From positions 1,364,001-1,428,000 of the forward strand of contig CP073214.1 of NCBI GenBank assembly GCA_020342235.1: DNA of 64,000 bases, in the 5' to 3' direction. Made by a program: the position numbers and the translations under genes. Each line of letters starts with the position of its first letter. Positions within the stretch are counted from its first letter, which is position 1. Positions 46,740 to 56,339 of this stretch are shown piece by piece. The notes under the pieces were generated by a model, which saw nothing but the letters and a program-made list of their open reading frames with translations, was not told where the DNA came from and did not search any database. This DNA comes from Saccharomycopsis phalli. Lineage: Eukaryota > Ascomycota > Saccharomycetes > Ascoideales > Saccharomycopsidaceae.

Positions 46740-49700
46740 CTAAGCAAAAGGGTTCAAAGTGCGGACCGTCAAGCACGGCAAGGCCATGCCGATCTCGGAA
46801 CGGAGCAAGATTGGAACCTGCTGCAACTCGCGGATTTCCTGGATGTAGTTCTTGCCCTCGACGCGGCTGACAACCGGTTCAAAGTACGGTTTGAGCGGCT
46901 CCAGTGCGTCTGGTTCTGGCGCAATGACCTTTGGTATCTTCAAGCCCAAGTCCTTGAGCTTCTGTAGCAATTCTTCGGACTCGACGACCTTTTTTGACTT
47001 TCTTGTCGACTGCTGGTACTTTGCGGCCTCGATGGAGGACGTTCTGAACTTGTTCTTTATGGACGAGCGATACGAAAGCGGCTGCTTCTCGTCTGGCGGG
47101 ATGTATGTGGCGGAGTCGATGCCCTTTTCCCAGTACAACTCCAACGTCTTTGTAATCTTATCGAACTCGGCCTTGACGAGGGGCAACTGGTCACCATGGA
47201 CACGCTTCTCGATGCCAAACTCTGGAAGCAAGACGTCGAACGAAGACTCATAGACTTGAATGACTGTGCCCATGGTCAAGATCTGCCCCGTGGTCTGGGA
47301 CATGGCGTTGACGGTCTGGCAGAGAAGCAAGTGGATGGACTGCTGCTGTGCGGCGAGGGAGTTGTCCTTTTTGAAGTTGCAGTACTCGGCGATCATCTTA
47401 AGGTTTTCCTCGTCGTCTCTGTACTCTTCCTGGCGCAACACGGCCTTCAACTGGCGCTGGACAATCAAGTCGGCGTAGCGACGTGACGGCGCGGTGAAGT
47501 GGGCATAGAGCGGCAAATTGTAGTACCAGTGGGCGTAGTTTTCCGGGTCGATTTTCCCCGCGACGTAGTACTTGCCACGGTTCATGCACTTGCTCAACAA
47601 CGTCTCGACAGCCTTTCTGTGGACGTCGCTCTTGATGGCCAAGATGGAGTTCTGGAGCGACGCTGCGTCGGAGGTGTCGAGTGCCACGTTGAAGTTTGCG
47701 ACTTTGCGGAGGAACGCCTCGAACTTGGACAATGTGGGCAACTGCTGGCGGCGCAAGAAAGCACGTGCGCCCAAGCCGGCAAAGATCTTCTGGGCGATGG
47801 TCGAGTTGACCTTGTGGAACAACTCCTCGACGATGGTGTAAGCGGCGTTGTCTTCGAAGATGTTCAAGCTCAAGCGGGTGCGCTCGTTGTCAAACTCGTC
47901 CAACAACACGAGTGCCGAGCCGTTTTCCAATGCCGGGTTGCACAATCGCTGGCGGCGGAACTGACGCGCAATCAACGACAATGTGCGCACGTAGTCGGCC
48001 GTAGCTGAGGCGATGTACGGGTGGTTCTTCCCAAAGTCGTAGTCGCTGCCACGGGCCAAGATCAAGTCGATGTCGTCGTAGGAGATGATCTGCTTTGGGC
48101 GCACCACTGCCTCGCCGATCCACACGTCGTCAATGTCAAACGTCTCGGTGTGGATCTGGAACACCACCGAGAGACAGATGCCGCGTTCGTTGGCCCGGAA
48201 CCATGCCTTGCGGGCCACTGGCTCAGGGTACAATTCCTTGACCACGCCCTGGGCCAAGTGCACCGAGACGCTGCGCTTCTTCAACTTCTTGTCCAATAAG
48301 GAGCCCTGCTTGACGAAATGGCTGACGTCGGCGATATGGACGCCAAGCTCGATGCGGGAGCCCGAGATGCGCTTGACGTGGATGGCGGCGTCGCCCGATA
48401 CTCCGACGACGTACTCACTGGAGAAGTCTTTTCTTCCGTCAAACGACGCGTCGGGGATGTCAGCCAAGTACTGGAACTCCTTGTCGCTTGTGACTGTGTC
48501 AGGGAACTCGTCGCTGGCAAAGTTGTTGTCCTTGAGGATCGAGTCGATCTCGGTCAGCGGGTCGTCAATGACGCCCAACTGGCTGACCAAGGTGCCAAAC
48601 GGATGGAGCGAGGTGATGGGCCAGCGCTTGATGGACGCGACAAACAACTTGTTTGCGTAGGACTCGTGCTTCTCGACAAAGTCCTTTGGCGCCTGCTCGG
48701 TTGGGATTGCAATCAACGGCACCTTCTTGTCGTTGGGCTTGAACCACACGATCTTGGGGCGGAAGTTGGGACTGTTTTCCTTCTTCTGCTGCAGCGGACG
48801 CACCAACCCCAAGGTGCCGGCAAACAACTGGCCCGGGATCCGGTCGATCACCGCGACAACGTGCCCGGCGTACAACGGCCGGTACTCGTCGTTGATCTCC
48901 TCCTCCTCCACGAGCAAGAGCGACTGGCCCTCGACCTCCAAGTCGTCGTTCTTCTTCTGCGTCGGTCGCTGCTTCAACGACCCGCGCCGCCGGATCGTGC
49001 CGTCGTGCTTCTCGCCGTCGTCGCCCCGCGCCTCCATGTCCTTGCGCCGCTTCTTCTCCTCCTTCTCCTTCTTGGAGTTCCACACGTCGTCAACGACTAG
49101 CAACTCCACAGCAACCAAGTCGCCCTCCAACGCCCGGTTCCGGTCCTTGGACCCGCAGATGAAAATGTCCGCGTCCAAGAGCCCGTCGGTCGAGATGTAC
49201 GCGTCCGACCGGTTCTTCTTGTTCACCCGGAGTATCCCGGTGACAAGCCGGCCCTCGCCGATCAACGCAGGGAGCGACGCCTGCGGGAGATACGGCGCAA
49301 ACAACGACTTCCGCTGCGGGTTCTGTTGTGGCGTGTGGAATCCGCTGTACGACGCAATCAGGTTGAGCGACGAAATCAGCCCGCCGCCAAACGAGCCGCG
49401 TGACCGGTGCGAGGGAGTGAATGGCGCAGGCGGCGCAAGACCCATGTCGTCCTTCAAGTTGTTGAACGACCGCTGCAGCTGGAGCTTGTTTTGCCCGCGC
49501 CAGTTGGCGTTCATGTCGCCTTTGCTGTTGGACTTGTAGTGGCCCTGGCGACCCGGTGACTTGAAGCTGCCGGAATTGTTGCGCTCGTGCTTCGGCGAAC
49601 CGTAAAACGGCTGCGGTGGCATGAGCATCGGCTCCGGCGGCGGGAACTGGAACCCCGCGCTGGCACTGTACTTCTGGCCCGGGCTCGTACTCTCTGGTGG

Positions 49701-50261
49701 GGTCAGCGGACCCGAGTCGGGTTTCTCCTCGCTGCGCTGCGACTGAACAAGCGCCGCAGCCTTCTTTGCCTCCTGGAGCCCGATGGAGTGCCGCCGGTCG
49801 TGGCCGGAGCCCGAGGATGTGCGGGTGTGGGAGTACTTTGGCAGTTGTGTGCCGTAGGAGAAGCTGGTGCCTGCGCCGACGTACTGGGTGTTGTAGGAGC
49901 CCTGGGGCGCGGTGGGCATGCTGAAGGAGCCCATGGAGCCCATGGAGGCGATGGAGGACTGTGAGCGGCGGTGGGAGCGGTTTTTCTTCTGGGGCGACGC
50001 CAGGCCCTGGGGGATGTATGGCGGCTGGAACAGCAGCAGGAGCTGCTGCTGCGCCAAGAGCTGCTGCTTCTGCTGCTCGACGATCTCCAACTGGCGCTGG
50101 ATGTCCACCTGGCGCTGCAAGTTGAGCTGCTCAATCATGAGCGTGGTCATCTCGGACGGCGACCGCCGGTGCGCAATGTGGAGCGGCTTCTTCTTCTTGC
50201 CTTTGGCCCCCTCGTACTGGGGGGTCAATTGCGAGTCGGGGGACAGCGTGTGGTTGCTCAT
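46740..50261 (-). CDS. SSD1: mRNA-binding translational regulator Ssd1 (RNase II-like pseudo-nuclease)
   Basis: Ssd1 binds mRNAs for cell-wall and growth proteins and is controlled by the Cbk1 kinase. The 1,173-residue product has a disordered Gln/Ser-rich N-terminus (about 1-330). It carries six HxRxxS or HxKxxS Cbk1 consensus sites, at Ser36, 102, 150, 159, 230 and 246. Cold-shock-like domains follow (LPALIGEGRLVTGILRVNKKNRSDAY and FICGSKDRNRALEGDLVAVELL). The RNB domain follows (DFSSEYVVGVSGDAAIHVKR, VHIADVSHFVKQGSLLDKKL), then a C-terminal S1-like region. Where RNase II nucleases have DPxxAxDxDD, it reads DASFDGRKDF, so catalysis is lost as in yeast Ssd1. Start and length fit (1,250 in S. 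cerevisiae). Confidence 0.97.
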   Translation of the reverse strand: MSNHTLSPDSQLTPQYEGAKGKKKKPLHIAHRRSPSEMTTLMIEQLNLQRQVDIQRQLEIVEQQKQQLLAQQQLLLLFQPPYIPQGLASPQKKNRSHRRSQSSIASMGSMGSFSMPTAPQGSYNTQYVGAGTSFSYGTQLPKYSHTRTSSGSGHDRRHSIGLQEAKKAAALVQSQRSEEKPDSGPLTPPESTSPGQKYSASAGFQFPPPEPMLMPPQPFYGSPKHERNNSGSFKSPGRQGHYKSNSKGDMNANWRGQNKLQLQRSFNNLKDDMGLAPPAPFTPSHRSRGSFGGGLISSLNLIASYSGFHTPQQNPQRKSLFAPYLPQASLPALIGEGRLVTGILRVNKKNRSDAYISTDGLLDADIFICGSKDRNRALEGDLVAVELLVVDDVWNSKKEKEEKKRRKDMEARGDDGEKHDGTIRRRGSLKQRPTQKKNDDLEVEGQSLLLVEEEEINDEYRPLYAGHVVAVIDRIPGQLFAGTLGLVRPLQQKKENSPNFRPKIVWFKPNDKKVPLIAIPTEQAPKDFVEKHESYANKLFVASIKRWPITSLHPFGTLVSQLGVIDDPLTEIDSILKDNNFASDEFPDTVTSDKEFQYLADIPDASFDGRKDFSSEYVVGVSGDAAIHVKRISGSRIELGVHIADVSHFVKQGSLLDKKLKKRSVSVHLAQGVVKELYPEPVARKAWFRANERGICLSVVFQIHTETFDIDDVWIGEAVVRPKQIISYDDIDLILARGSDYDFGKNHPYIASATADYVRTLSLIARQFRRQRLCNPALENGSALVLLDEFDNERTRLSLNIFEDNAAYTIVEELFHKVNSTIAQKIFAGLGARAFLRRQQLPTLSKFEAFLRKVANFNVALDTSDAASLQNSILAIKSDVHRKAVETLLSKCMNRGKYYVAGKIDPENYAHWYYNLPLYAHFTAPSRRYADLIVQRQLKAVLRQEEYRDDEENLKMIAEYCNFKKDNSLAAQQQSIHLLLCQTVNAMSQTTGQILTMGTVIQVYESSFDVLLPEFGIEKRVHGDQLPLVKAEFDKITKTLELYWEKGIDSATYIPPDEKQPLSYRSSIKNKFRTSSIEAAKYQQSTRKSKKVVESEELLQKLKDLGLKIPKVIAPEPDALEPLKPYFEPVVSRVEGKNYIQEIRELQQVPILLRSEIGMALPCLTVRTLNPFA

Positions 50262-50376
50262 GGCTCCATAGTCAAGCTGTATCGCGTCGCTGGTCTAAAC
50301 AAGGAAGAGTGTAGGGATGTCTTTTTTCGCCAGAAAATATATGAGCGCCACTAACCCTGGATGCAGGCGACTCCCC

Positions 50377-50383
50377 CGGGTAA
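50377..50383. promoter_or_regulatory. CGGGTAA (Reb1-like) site upstream of SSD1
   Basis: It lies 115 bp upstream of the SSD1 ATG, in CCCCCGGGTAAATG. Confidence 0.5.
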
Positions 50384-50519
50384 ATGCCAGCCTGCCTGCA
50401 CAACCGATGCGTGGATTGATGCACTCGCCGCCCTAGTCCATGGGTGGGCCATTGGGTTGGGCAGATTACCTTGCCGCCTCGTGCATTTCCCGGTCAAGTT
50501 GCTACTTGGCAATCAATGG

Positions 50520-50660
50520 CTATATTTCGTTACGGTTGGTGTTTCGTTACGGTTGGTATTTCGTTACGGTTGGTATTTTATTACGGTTGGTATTTTATTA
50601 CGGTTGGTATTTTATTACGGTTGGTATTTTATTACGGTTGGTATTTTATTACTGCCTACA
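50520..50660. repeat. 17-bp tandem repeat upstream of SSD1
   Basis: TTACGGTTGGTATTTTA and TTACGGTTGGTATTTCG copies repeat about eight times. The array grades into the next one (50640-50770, about 19 bp, TACTGCCTACAATTTTCAT). Confidence 0.9.
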
Positions 50661-51115
50661 ATTTTCATTACTGTCACAACAATTTTCATTACTGCCTACA
50701 ATTTTCATTACTGCCTACAATTTTCATTACTGCCTACAATTTTCATTACAGTCACAACAATTTTCATTACAGTCTGTCACAACAAATTTTCATCACCAGT
50801 TGTCACGGCAAATTTTCATGCTGACTAGTCTACAATTTTCATTGCCAATCTACAATTTTCATGCCAACTGTCTACAATTTTCTCTCCAACTGTTTACAAT
50901 TTTCTTTACCAACTGTCTACATTTTCATTACCAATTCTCTCTACATTTTCATTACCAATTCTCTCTACATTTTCATTACCAATTCTCTCTACATTTTCAT
51001 TACCAATTCTCTCTACATTTTCATTACCAATTCTCTCTACATTTTCATTACCAATTCTCTCTACATTTTCATTACCAATTCTCTCTACATTTTCATTACA
51101 ACTGTTTACATCTTC
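50640..51115. repeat. 19-bp and 24-bp tandem repeats in the PSD1 3' flank
   Basis: TACTGCCTACAATTTTCAT-type units are followed at 50930-51100 by about seven nearly perfect copies of a 24-bp unit containing TCTCTCTACATTTTCATTAC. All three frames stay open through the array, giving false ORFs. Between 51116 and 51459 no gene is seen. Confidence 0.92.
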
Positions 51116-51459
51116 ATTACAACTGTCACCTTTTCATACATGATTTCCGCCAATTCATGAAATTGTAGCAATTTCTTGAGTTTTGCATGTGACTTGATGG
51201 GACAGATGTTTCCACTTCAGTTTGACAATCGTCACCTTGTTTCATGTGCTGTATGACAAGTCACTAAACACCATCACACTTGTTTCAACCTCATCTTTCC
51301 ATCTCACCTCCTTCCCATACAACCTATCGTATCTCTTCTTTATCCATCCCATCGTATCTCACCTTCTCACCTTCTCACCTTCTCTTCTCCTCCCCACCTG
51401 CCATGTCGGATCTCGATCAAATCGCACCCGCCTCGCCCGGCATAATTGTACATTGCAAT

Positions 51460-53034
51460 CTACTCCTCTCCTTTGCACGACCCCAACGCCTGCCCCATCC
51501 GTACAGGACCAACTCCCACATCAAACTCAAACGCCTCGGGCGCCTCAAACACCAACACCACCGTACTTCCAAGCTGAAACCCTCCCATCTCCATGCCCTT
51601 ACCCAATGGATACCCACAGAGCACGGGCGACGACTTTGTGTAGCTCGCCTGGTAGCACGAGTTCTTCTTGAACCGGTTCCCATTGGCATCGTACACCTGG
51701 TTCGTCGTCAACTCACGGTCAAAGTTGATCTTGATGCTCCCCACATTCGTAGCCCCGACCGGGGTCATTGAAAAGAAGCCGTGTTTCCAGTATCCTAGAA
51801 TCAGCACCCGCTCATTGAGAATAAAGAGGTTTGCCAATGTCCTTTGAAAGTACGGCGCAACACTAAACAATTCCCCGGTAAAGTACCGGCGCACCTGCGC
51901 TACCCAATTGGCAGGACTGTGGAACCGATGATAGTCGCCTGGAGCAAGGTAGATGACGGCATAGTACAATTGGCTTGGGCTGTTGGATCCACTCTTTGGC
52001 TCAATTGTTCCATTGGAGCCGTCGCGTGCCCTCTTTTTCAAACTGCTTGGCGTCAGCTCCCCCAACTGTTTCTCTTCCAACTCCACTCTCTCTTGTAACA
52101 CCTCTCTCTCTTGTAACACCTCTCTCTCTTGTAACACCTCTCTCTCTTGTAACACCTCTCTCTCTTGCATCTCCACTCCCTCTTGTAACACCTCTCTCTC
52201 TTGCATCTCCACTCCCTCTTCCAACTTCGCCATACCACCCTTGGCCTGCTGCCCACTATGATGAAAATTAATATCATGGAGAAAATGGTGCGTCGGCCGG
52301 CTCTCATTCAACCCCAACAAATCGTCAACCGTATAGGCAATCCCATTAATCCGCGCAAACTCATGATGATCGCCCTCGACATCAGGCTCAATCTCCTCGT
52401 ACGGCGACGCATTGTCAACGCCCAAAAACTTGGACACCGAGTAGCTCATGCCCTTGACCTGCTCAATCTCGCCATTGGCAGAGATCATACCAAGACTAAG
52501 CACCGTGCCATCACTAGGACACACGAGCTCCGAGTCGGCGATCTCGCGGGCCGACGGCTTCAATTCCCGGTAGAAAAACTCGCCCAAGTTGCGGTACTGC
52601 CGGAGATCCGGCTGCTTCATCTCGTGCAAGTTCACGCCAAACAAGTACGCGTACAAGCGGTATCCCGGCTCACGGGCCCACACAGGAAGATCAATGCTGT
52701 TGAAGCGGCCCCAGAGACGCGAGATCGCGTTCAACGGCAACGTCTGATAGCAGAAGAACGACCACGAGCGCGGACGGACGTCGTCGTCGCGCTTTTTGTC
52801 CTGGATACGGGCAAACACCCCGAAAAACACAAGAGGAATCGAGGTGATGGTCCACCACCGGACAAAACGGGCCCTTTTCTCGGCACTGCGGGTCTCAAAG
52901 AGCCGTCGCGACGCAAAGTTGACCCTAATTGTCTGCCGGATCCCCTTGAGCTGCCCAGGGTACTTGACGAAATACTGCCGGCTGAACACCACCCGGCGAT
53001 TTATTCTGAGCAATGGCGGCTTGCGCACCGGCAT
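51460..53034 (-). CDS. PSD1: Phosphatidylserine decarboxylase Psd1 (mitochondrial)
   Basis: It converts phosphatidylserine to phosphatidylethanolamine in the inner mitochondrial membrane. From ATG 53034 the product is 524 residues. A presequence (MPVRKPPLLRINRRVVFSRQYF) precedes a membrane segment (WWTITSIPLVFFGVFA) and the catalytic domain. It contains FFYRELKPSAR, VCPSDGTVLSLGMI, YLAPGDYHRFHSPANW and GYWKHGFFSMTPVGATNVGSI. The self-cleavage site is LGST in FQLGSTVVLVFEAP. An insert between the two halves carries a seven-residue EREVLQE repeat (codons near 52085-52215). A TATA element on this strand (53142-53148) lies about 110 bp upstream. In-frame ATGs at 53115-53181 are next to or beyond it, so I chose 53034. 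Confidence 0.95.
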   Translation of the reverse strand: MPVRKPPLLRINRRVVFSRQYFVKYPGQLKGIRQTIRVNFASRRLFETRSAEKRARFVRWWTITSIPLVFFGVFARIQDKKRDDDVRPRSWSFFCYQTLPLNAISRLWGRFNSIDLPVWAREPGYRLYAYLFGVNLHEMKQPDLRQYRNLGEFFYRELKPSAREIADSELVCPSDGTVLSLGMISANGEIEQVKGMSYSVSKFLGVDNASPYEEIEPDVEGDHHEFARINGIAYTVDDLLGLNESRPTHHFLHDINFHHSGQQAKGGMAKLEEGVEMQEREVLQEGVEMQEREVLQEREVLQEREVLQEREVLQERVELEEKQLGELTPSSLKKRARDGSNGTIEPKSGSNSPSQLYYAVIYLAPGDYHRFHSPANWVAQVRRYFTGELFSVAPYFQRTLANLFILNERVLILGYWKHGFFSMTPVGATNVGSIKINFDRELTTNQVYDANGNRFKKNSCYQASYTKSSPVLCGYPLGKGMEMGGFQLGSTVVLVFEAPEAFEFDVGVGPVRMGQALGSCKGEE

Positions 53035-53141
53035 GTTCACAAGGTCGATTCGCTGCGACGGCGACACAATGAACCGGGACAAGCCCACGTTTGCTGAAGA
53101 GTATCGCACGACCATGCAAGTGCCCATGGGACCCGGCTGGT

Positions 53142-53148
53142 TTTTATA
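53142..53148 (-). promoter_or_regulatory. TATA element of PSD1
   Basis: TATAAAA on the minus strand, about 110 bp upstream of the ATG at 53034. It decides between several in-frame start codons. Confidence 0.45.
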
Positions 53149-53245
53149 CGGGCGATCACATGCATTTGTTGGGGTGGCCACCGCCGCTCATCTCCGGCGG
53201 GCGATCGTGGACGGCCTGGGCGGGTAGCTTGGCAGGAGTGGGAAA

Positions 53246-53251
53246 ATGTGA
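53246..53251 (+). promoter_or_regulatory. Minimal start-stop uORF (ATGTGA) ahead of DCD1
   Basis: ATG directly followed by TGA, 23 nt before the DCD1 ATG at 53275 and one frame away from it. If in the transcript, it would be a one-codon uORF. Confidence 0.45.
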
Positions 53252-53274
53252 AATTTCAACCTCCTCGGGACGAC

Positions 53275-54162
53275 ATGCTTGTGGGAATCTCAGGGTCGGT
53301 TTGCGCAGGCAAGCTGCAAATTGCAAAGTATCTTGTCTACCACGGCTTCGAGCTCGTCGAGCCAGACGAAAAACGCGACCTTGTCCAGTACGTCACCGAA
53401 AACTGGCAGCGGCACATGGTGCTAGTCGTCACCAGCGACGTGTTGGACCGACTCGCGGTGCGGCCGTTCTTTCTCCATCTCATCATCGACGCACCGTCGC
53501 GGGTCCGCTACCGTCGGTACTGCGAGAAAAACCCAGCCGTGCCGCTTTCCTTCGAGGACTTTGTCGACATGAGCGAACAACTGCCCCGGCCGCTCGTCAG
53601 CAATTCCCCGGCAATATACATTGTAAACCGCTCCTCGAGCATCAAGGAGTTGTATATCCAGCTCCTGAAGTTGGATATCACCGACCCGACCCGCCTTCGT
53701 CCAAACTGGGACACCTACTTTATGAAACTCGCCAGTCTCGCCAGTCTCCGGAGCAACTGCATGAAACGCCGCGTAGGCTGTGTCATTGTCCGGGAAAACC
53801 GTGTCATTGCCACGGGCTACAACGGTACTCCGCGGAACCTCCCAAACTGCAACCAGGGCGGATGTCCGCGGTGCAACAGCAACAGCAAGGCGTTGGACTC
53901 CTGCCTCTGTTTGCACGCCGAGGAGAATGCGCTTCTCGAAAGTGGCAGAGAGAGAATCAGCGGAGGGAGCGTCTTGTATTGTAACACGTGTCCCTGCTTG
54001 ACCTGCTCGGTCAAGGTGATTCAGAGCGGCATCAAGGAAGTGGTGTATAACCAAAAGTACAGCATGGACGATGCGAGCAGCAAGATTTTGGGCGAGGCTG
54101 GCGTGGTGCTTCGCCAGTTTTCTCCGCCAACGGATTTGCTTATTTCGGGGGGTCCGGAGTAG
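53275..54162 (+). CDS. DCD1: dCMP deaminase Dcd1
   Basis: It deaminates dCMP to dUMP for thymidylate synthesis. From ATG 53275 the product is 295 residues and starts MLVGISGSVCAGKLQIAKYL, like S. cerevisiae MLIGVSGTKFCGCEDV, a nucleoside-kinase-like N-terminal domain. The C-terminal deaminase domain holds RLRPNWDTYFMKLASLASLR, SNCMKRRVGCVIVRENRVIA, TGYNGTPRNLPNCNQGGCPRC, the zinc and proton-relay motif CLHAEENAL and the second zinc site TCPCLTCSVKVIQSG. Length fits S. cerevisiae (312). The frame extends upstream only through a GTG codon. It is divergent from PSD1. Confidence 0.96.
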   Translation: MLVGISGSVCAGKLQIAKYLVYHGFELVEPDEKRDLVQYVTENWQRHMVLVVTSDVLDRLAVRPFFLHLIIDAPSRVRYRRYCEKNPAVPLSFEDFVDMSEQLPRPLVSNSPAIYIVNRSSSIKELYIQLLKLDITDPTRLRPNWDTYFMKLASLASLRSNCMKRRVGCVIVRENRVIATGYNGTPRNLPNCNQGGCPRCNSNSKALDSCLCLHAEENALLESGRERISGGSVLYCNTCPCLTCSVKVIQSGIKEVVYNQKYSMDDASSKILGEAGVVLRQFSPPTDLLISGGPE

Positions 54163-54194
54163 TTTGTGATGTTTGATTAGGGTGGTGGTGTTCT

Positions 54195-54460
54195 ATGTAT
54201 AGATGTAGGTATTAGATGTAGGTATTAGATGTAGGTATTAGATGATATTCGGTATTAGATGTAGGTATTAGATGATATTAGGTATCAAATGGAGGTATTG
54301 GATGATACTAAGTATTAGATGTCAGTAGATGGTGTCAGGTATTGGATGTCGGGTATTAGATGCCAGGTATTAGATAATACCAGTAATATGATATCGGTAT
54401 TAAATAATTTCGGTATTAAATAATTTCGTTATTAAATAATTTCGGTATTAAATAATTTCA
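54195..54460. repeat. 13-bp tandem repeat in the DCD1 3' flank
   Basis: TGTAGGTATTAGA repeats, then degenerates into GATGATATTAGGTATT and TCGGTATTAAATAATT (16 bp). It starts about 30 bp after the DCD1 stop. Confidence 0.88.
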
Positions 54461-54585
54461 AGCGGTATTCAACAGTAATATCCATGGCTGTTATATGTAT
54501 GCAACAACTGTAATTCAATTCGCCTTGTTACGACTTACTTACATTTGTATTATAGAACTAGGCTACGCTTTGAAAATAACAAGCT

Positions 54586-54760
54586 ATACTCGCACCCTGT
54601 GGGAGGCTCAAGTCACACACGACCTAGAAAATCTCATTACCAGTGCTCGATATCTTGTACATTTACACCATCACTAGTGGGAAGTTTCATCTATTGTAGA
54701 GTTTTTGACAACTACACAGCCGTCCTTAGTCTTTGACGGCAAAGTATAAATCTCTGGGAG
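54586..54760. mobile_element. LTR-like dispersed repeat (family B), copy 2, old solo-LTR fossil candidate
   Basis: It is related along its length to 16321-16500. Shared blocks include GTCACACACGACCTAG, ATTTACACCATCACTAG, GGAAGTTTCATCT and GTATAAATCTCTGG. It holds a TATAAA, as LTRs do. No internal element is seen. By divergence between the copies it is old. Confidence 0.5.
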
Positions 54761-55398
54761 TCTAGTATAGCTATAGCCTTGAATAATATTATCATTAAAT
54801 AAAAGTATCCTTACAAATGAACCAAGTCAAAAAGTAAACTACCTTTTTTACAAAAATTACATATCCAGAGTAATGTGGTTCCTGTATGCCTTGATACTCA
54901 ACCAAGGCACTTGCAACATCTAATGACCATGTTCCACTTTTCAATTTGCAAATGTACATTCCTCAAGTAAACCCGGAAATTCTCATTTGAATTAGCAAAT
55001 TTAGCTTCCTCGTCTCTGGATATCGTAGCCAAGCATGTAGTTTTAAATGTCCGTGGCTCACATTCATGACTTATTTCCTGGTTATACTTACGTGATCTAT
55101 TCACCAAATATCTATTTACCAAATAGCCTATCCACCAAGGACAACACTACTTGCCGTACTTGATATCTTACTACATCACTGGATTACCCAGTCAATGTAC
55201 ATGATATCTCGTCTGGTTCTGAAATACCCGACATGCCTTATAAATCTCGTCTCTTTTACCCTCGTTAATTTGAGCAATCGGCCCGCCTTTTTAACATTTG
55301 ACACATCTACAGCCTTGTTCAGGCAGTGACTTGTACATTACTACACATATACAACGCTAAATACACTTTCTTAGGCATCTACTTGTGAAATTCCACGC
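54761..55398. other. Intergenic, no gene supported
   Basis: A 74-residue reverse-strand frame at 54898-55122 has no recognisable family. The rest is AT-rich DNA 3' of FMP41. Confidence 0.5.
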
Positions 55399-56094
55399 CT
55401 ACAGCTCGGTAAACGTCCACGGACTTGGGGAATTCTCCACCCCAAACTCAATCTCACTCTCAGGCACAACCTTGCCGTCCACAGAAAGATGTCCTGAAAT
55501 GACATCCCCAGCGACAATAGGACCGACTCCTTGCGGGGTCCCCGTCAAGATAATGTCGCCCTTTTTCAAAGACATGACCCCGCTGATGTAGGTCAAGATC
55601 TTGCGGAGGTTGAAGATCATCAAGGACGTATTGTCATTCTGGCGGACCTGGCCGTTTACCGCACAGTAAAGTTGCACGTTTGCAGGGTCAGGGATCTTCT
55701 CCTTTGGAATAAATGGCGACATTGGCAAAAAGGTGTCAAAGCCCTTGCCTATTGTCCATGGAAGCCCTTTTCGCTTGGCTGCGTCCTGCACGTTTCGTGC
55801 CGTTAGGTCCAAAGCCAATGCCCACCCCTGGATGGAGTCCAAAACATCCTTGTCGGAAAAGTTGTTGCCAAGGTGTTTCAAGTCCTTTCCCAAGACCACG
55901 GCTAGCTCGATTTCGTGGTGGACGACCGTGCCCTTTGGCACCAAAATCAGACCCTGGGTGAGCACCGAGGAGGCCGGCTTGAAGAAGAAAAACGGCTCGG
56001 CAGAGGCCTGGTTGTTGAGCTCTTTAATGTGGGCGACGTAGTTGCGGCCAATGCATATGATTTTGCTGGCGTTTTTCAAGTAGTTGAAGCTCAT
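55399..56094 (-). CDS. FMP41: FAH-family hydrolase/decarboxylase Fmp41 (FAHD1 type)
   Basis: It is the orthologue of mammalian FAHD1, which cleaves acylpyruvates and decarboxylates oxaloacetate, and is mitochondrial in S. cerevisiae. From ATG 56094 the product is 231 residues and starts MSFNYLKNASKIICIGRNYV, like S. cerevisiae MSYNYLKAARKIICIGRNYA. Metal and substrate motifs are PFFFFKPASSVL, VVHHEIELAVVLGKDL, ALALDLTARNVQDAAKRKGL, PWTIGKGFDTFLPMSPF and GDIILTGTPQGVG. The metal-binding Glu residues are in HHEIELA. PSD1 and SKO1 flank this gene in S. cerevisiae as they do here (with DCD1 inserted), which supports the call. Confidence 0.95.
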   Translation of the reverse strand: MSFNYLKNASKIICIGRNYVAHIKELNNQASAEPFFFFKPASSVLTQGLILVPKGTVVHHEIELAVVLGKDLKHLGNNFSDKDVLDSIQGWALALDLTARNVQDAAKRKGLPWTIGKGFDTFLPMSPFIPKEKIPDPANVQLYCAVNGQVRQNDNTSLMIFNLRKILTYISGVMSLKKGDIILTGTPQGVGPIVAGDVISGHLSVDGKVVPESEIEFGVENSPSPWTFTEL

Positions 56095-56339
56095 GGGAGA
56101 AGTGAGAAAAATGCAATGAGATTTGATTAATTGGCTGCGGGAAAAAGTGTGGAGATGGTGCATGGATTGCACGGGAGGGTAGTGAGTGGGTGAGCGGAGG
56201 TTATAGATGATTGGGAGATGTAGATGATTGGGAGATTATGATAATAGAACTCTTGGTGATATGTAGACATTGATATAGGAGGCATTGATGATTAAGTTGT
56301 GGTTTGGCAATGGCTTATTAGTGTAGAGTCCAGAGTAGA

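Noticed and set aside
48318-49100. 260-residue plus-strand frame inside SSD1
   Set aside because: Antisense shadow of a long GC-rich coding region. SSD1 is unambiguous on the other strand.
50440-51168. 242-residue Phe/His-rich frame upstream of PSD1
   Set aside because: It is produced by 17-, 19- and 24-bp tandem repeats that stay open in all frames. No start context or family.
52201-53097. 298-residue plus-strand frame inside PSD1
   Set aside because: Antisense shadow of PSD1 without domain features.
54898-55122. 74-residue reverse frame between DCD1 and FMP41
   Set aside because: It looks protein-like in places (CEPRTFKTTCLATISRDEE), but I cannot tie it to a family and see no promoter. 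Left as unsupported.
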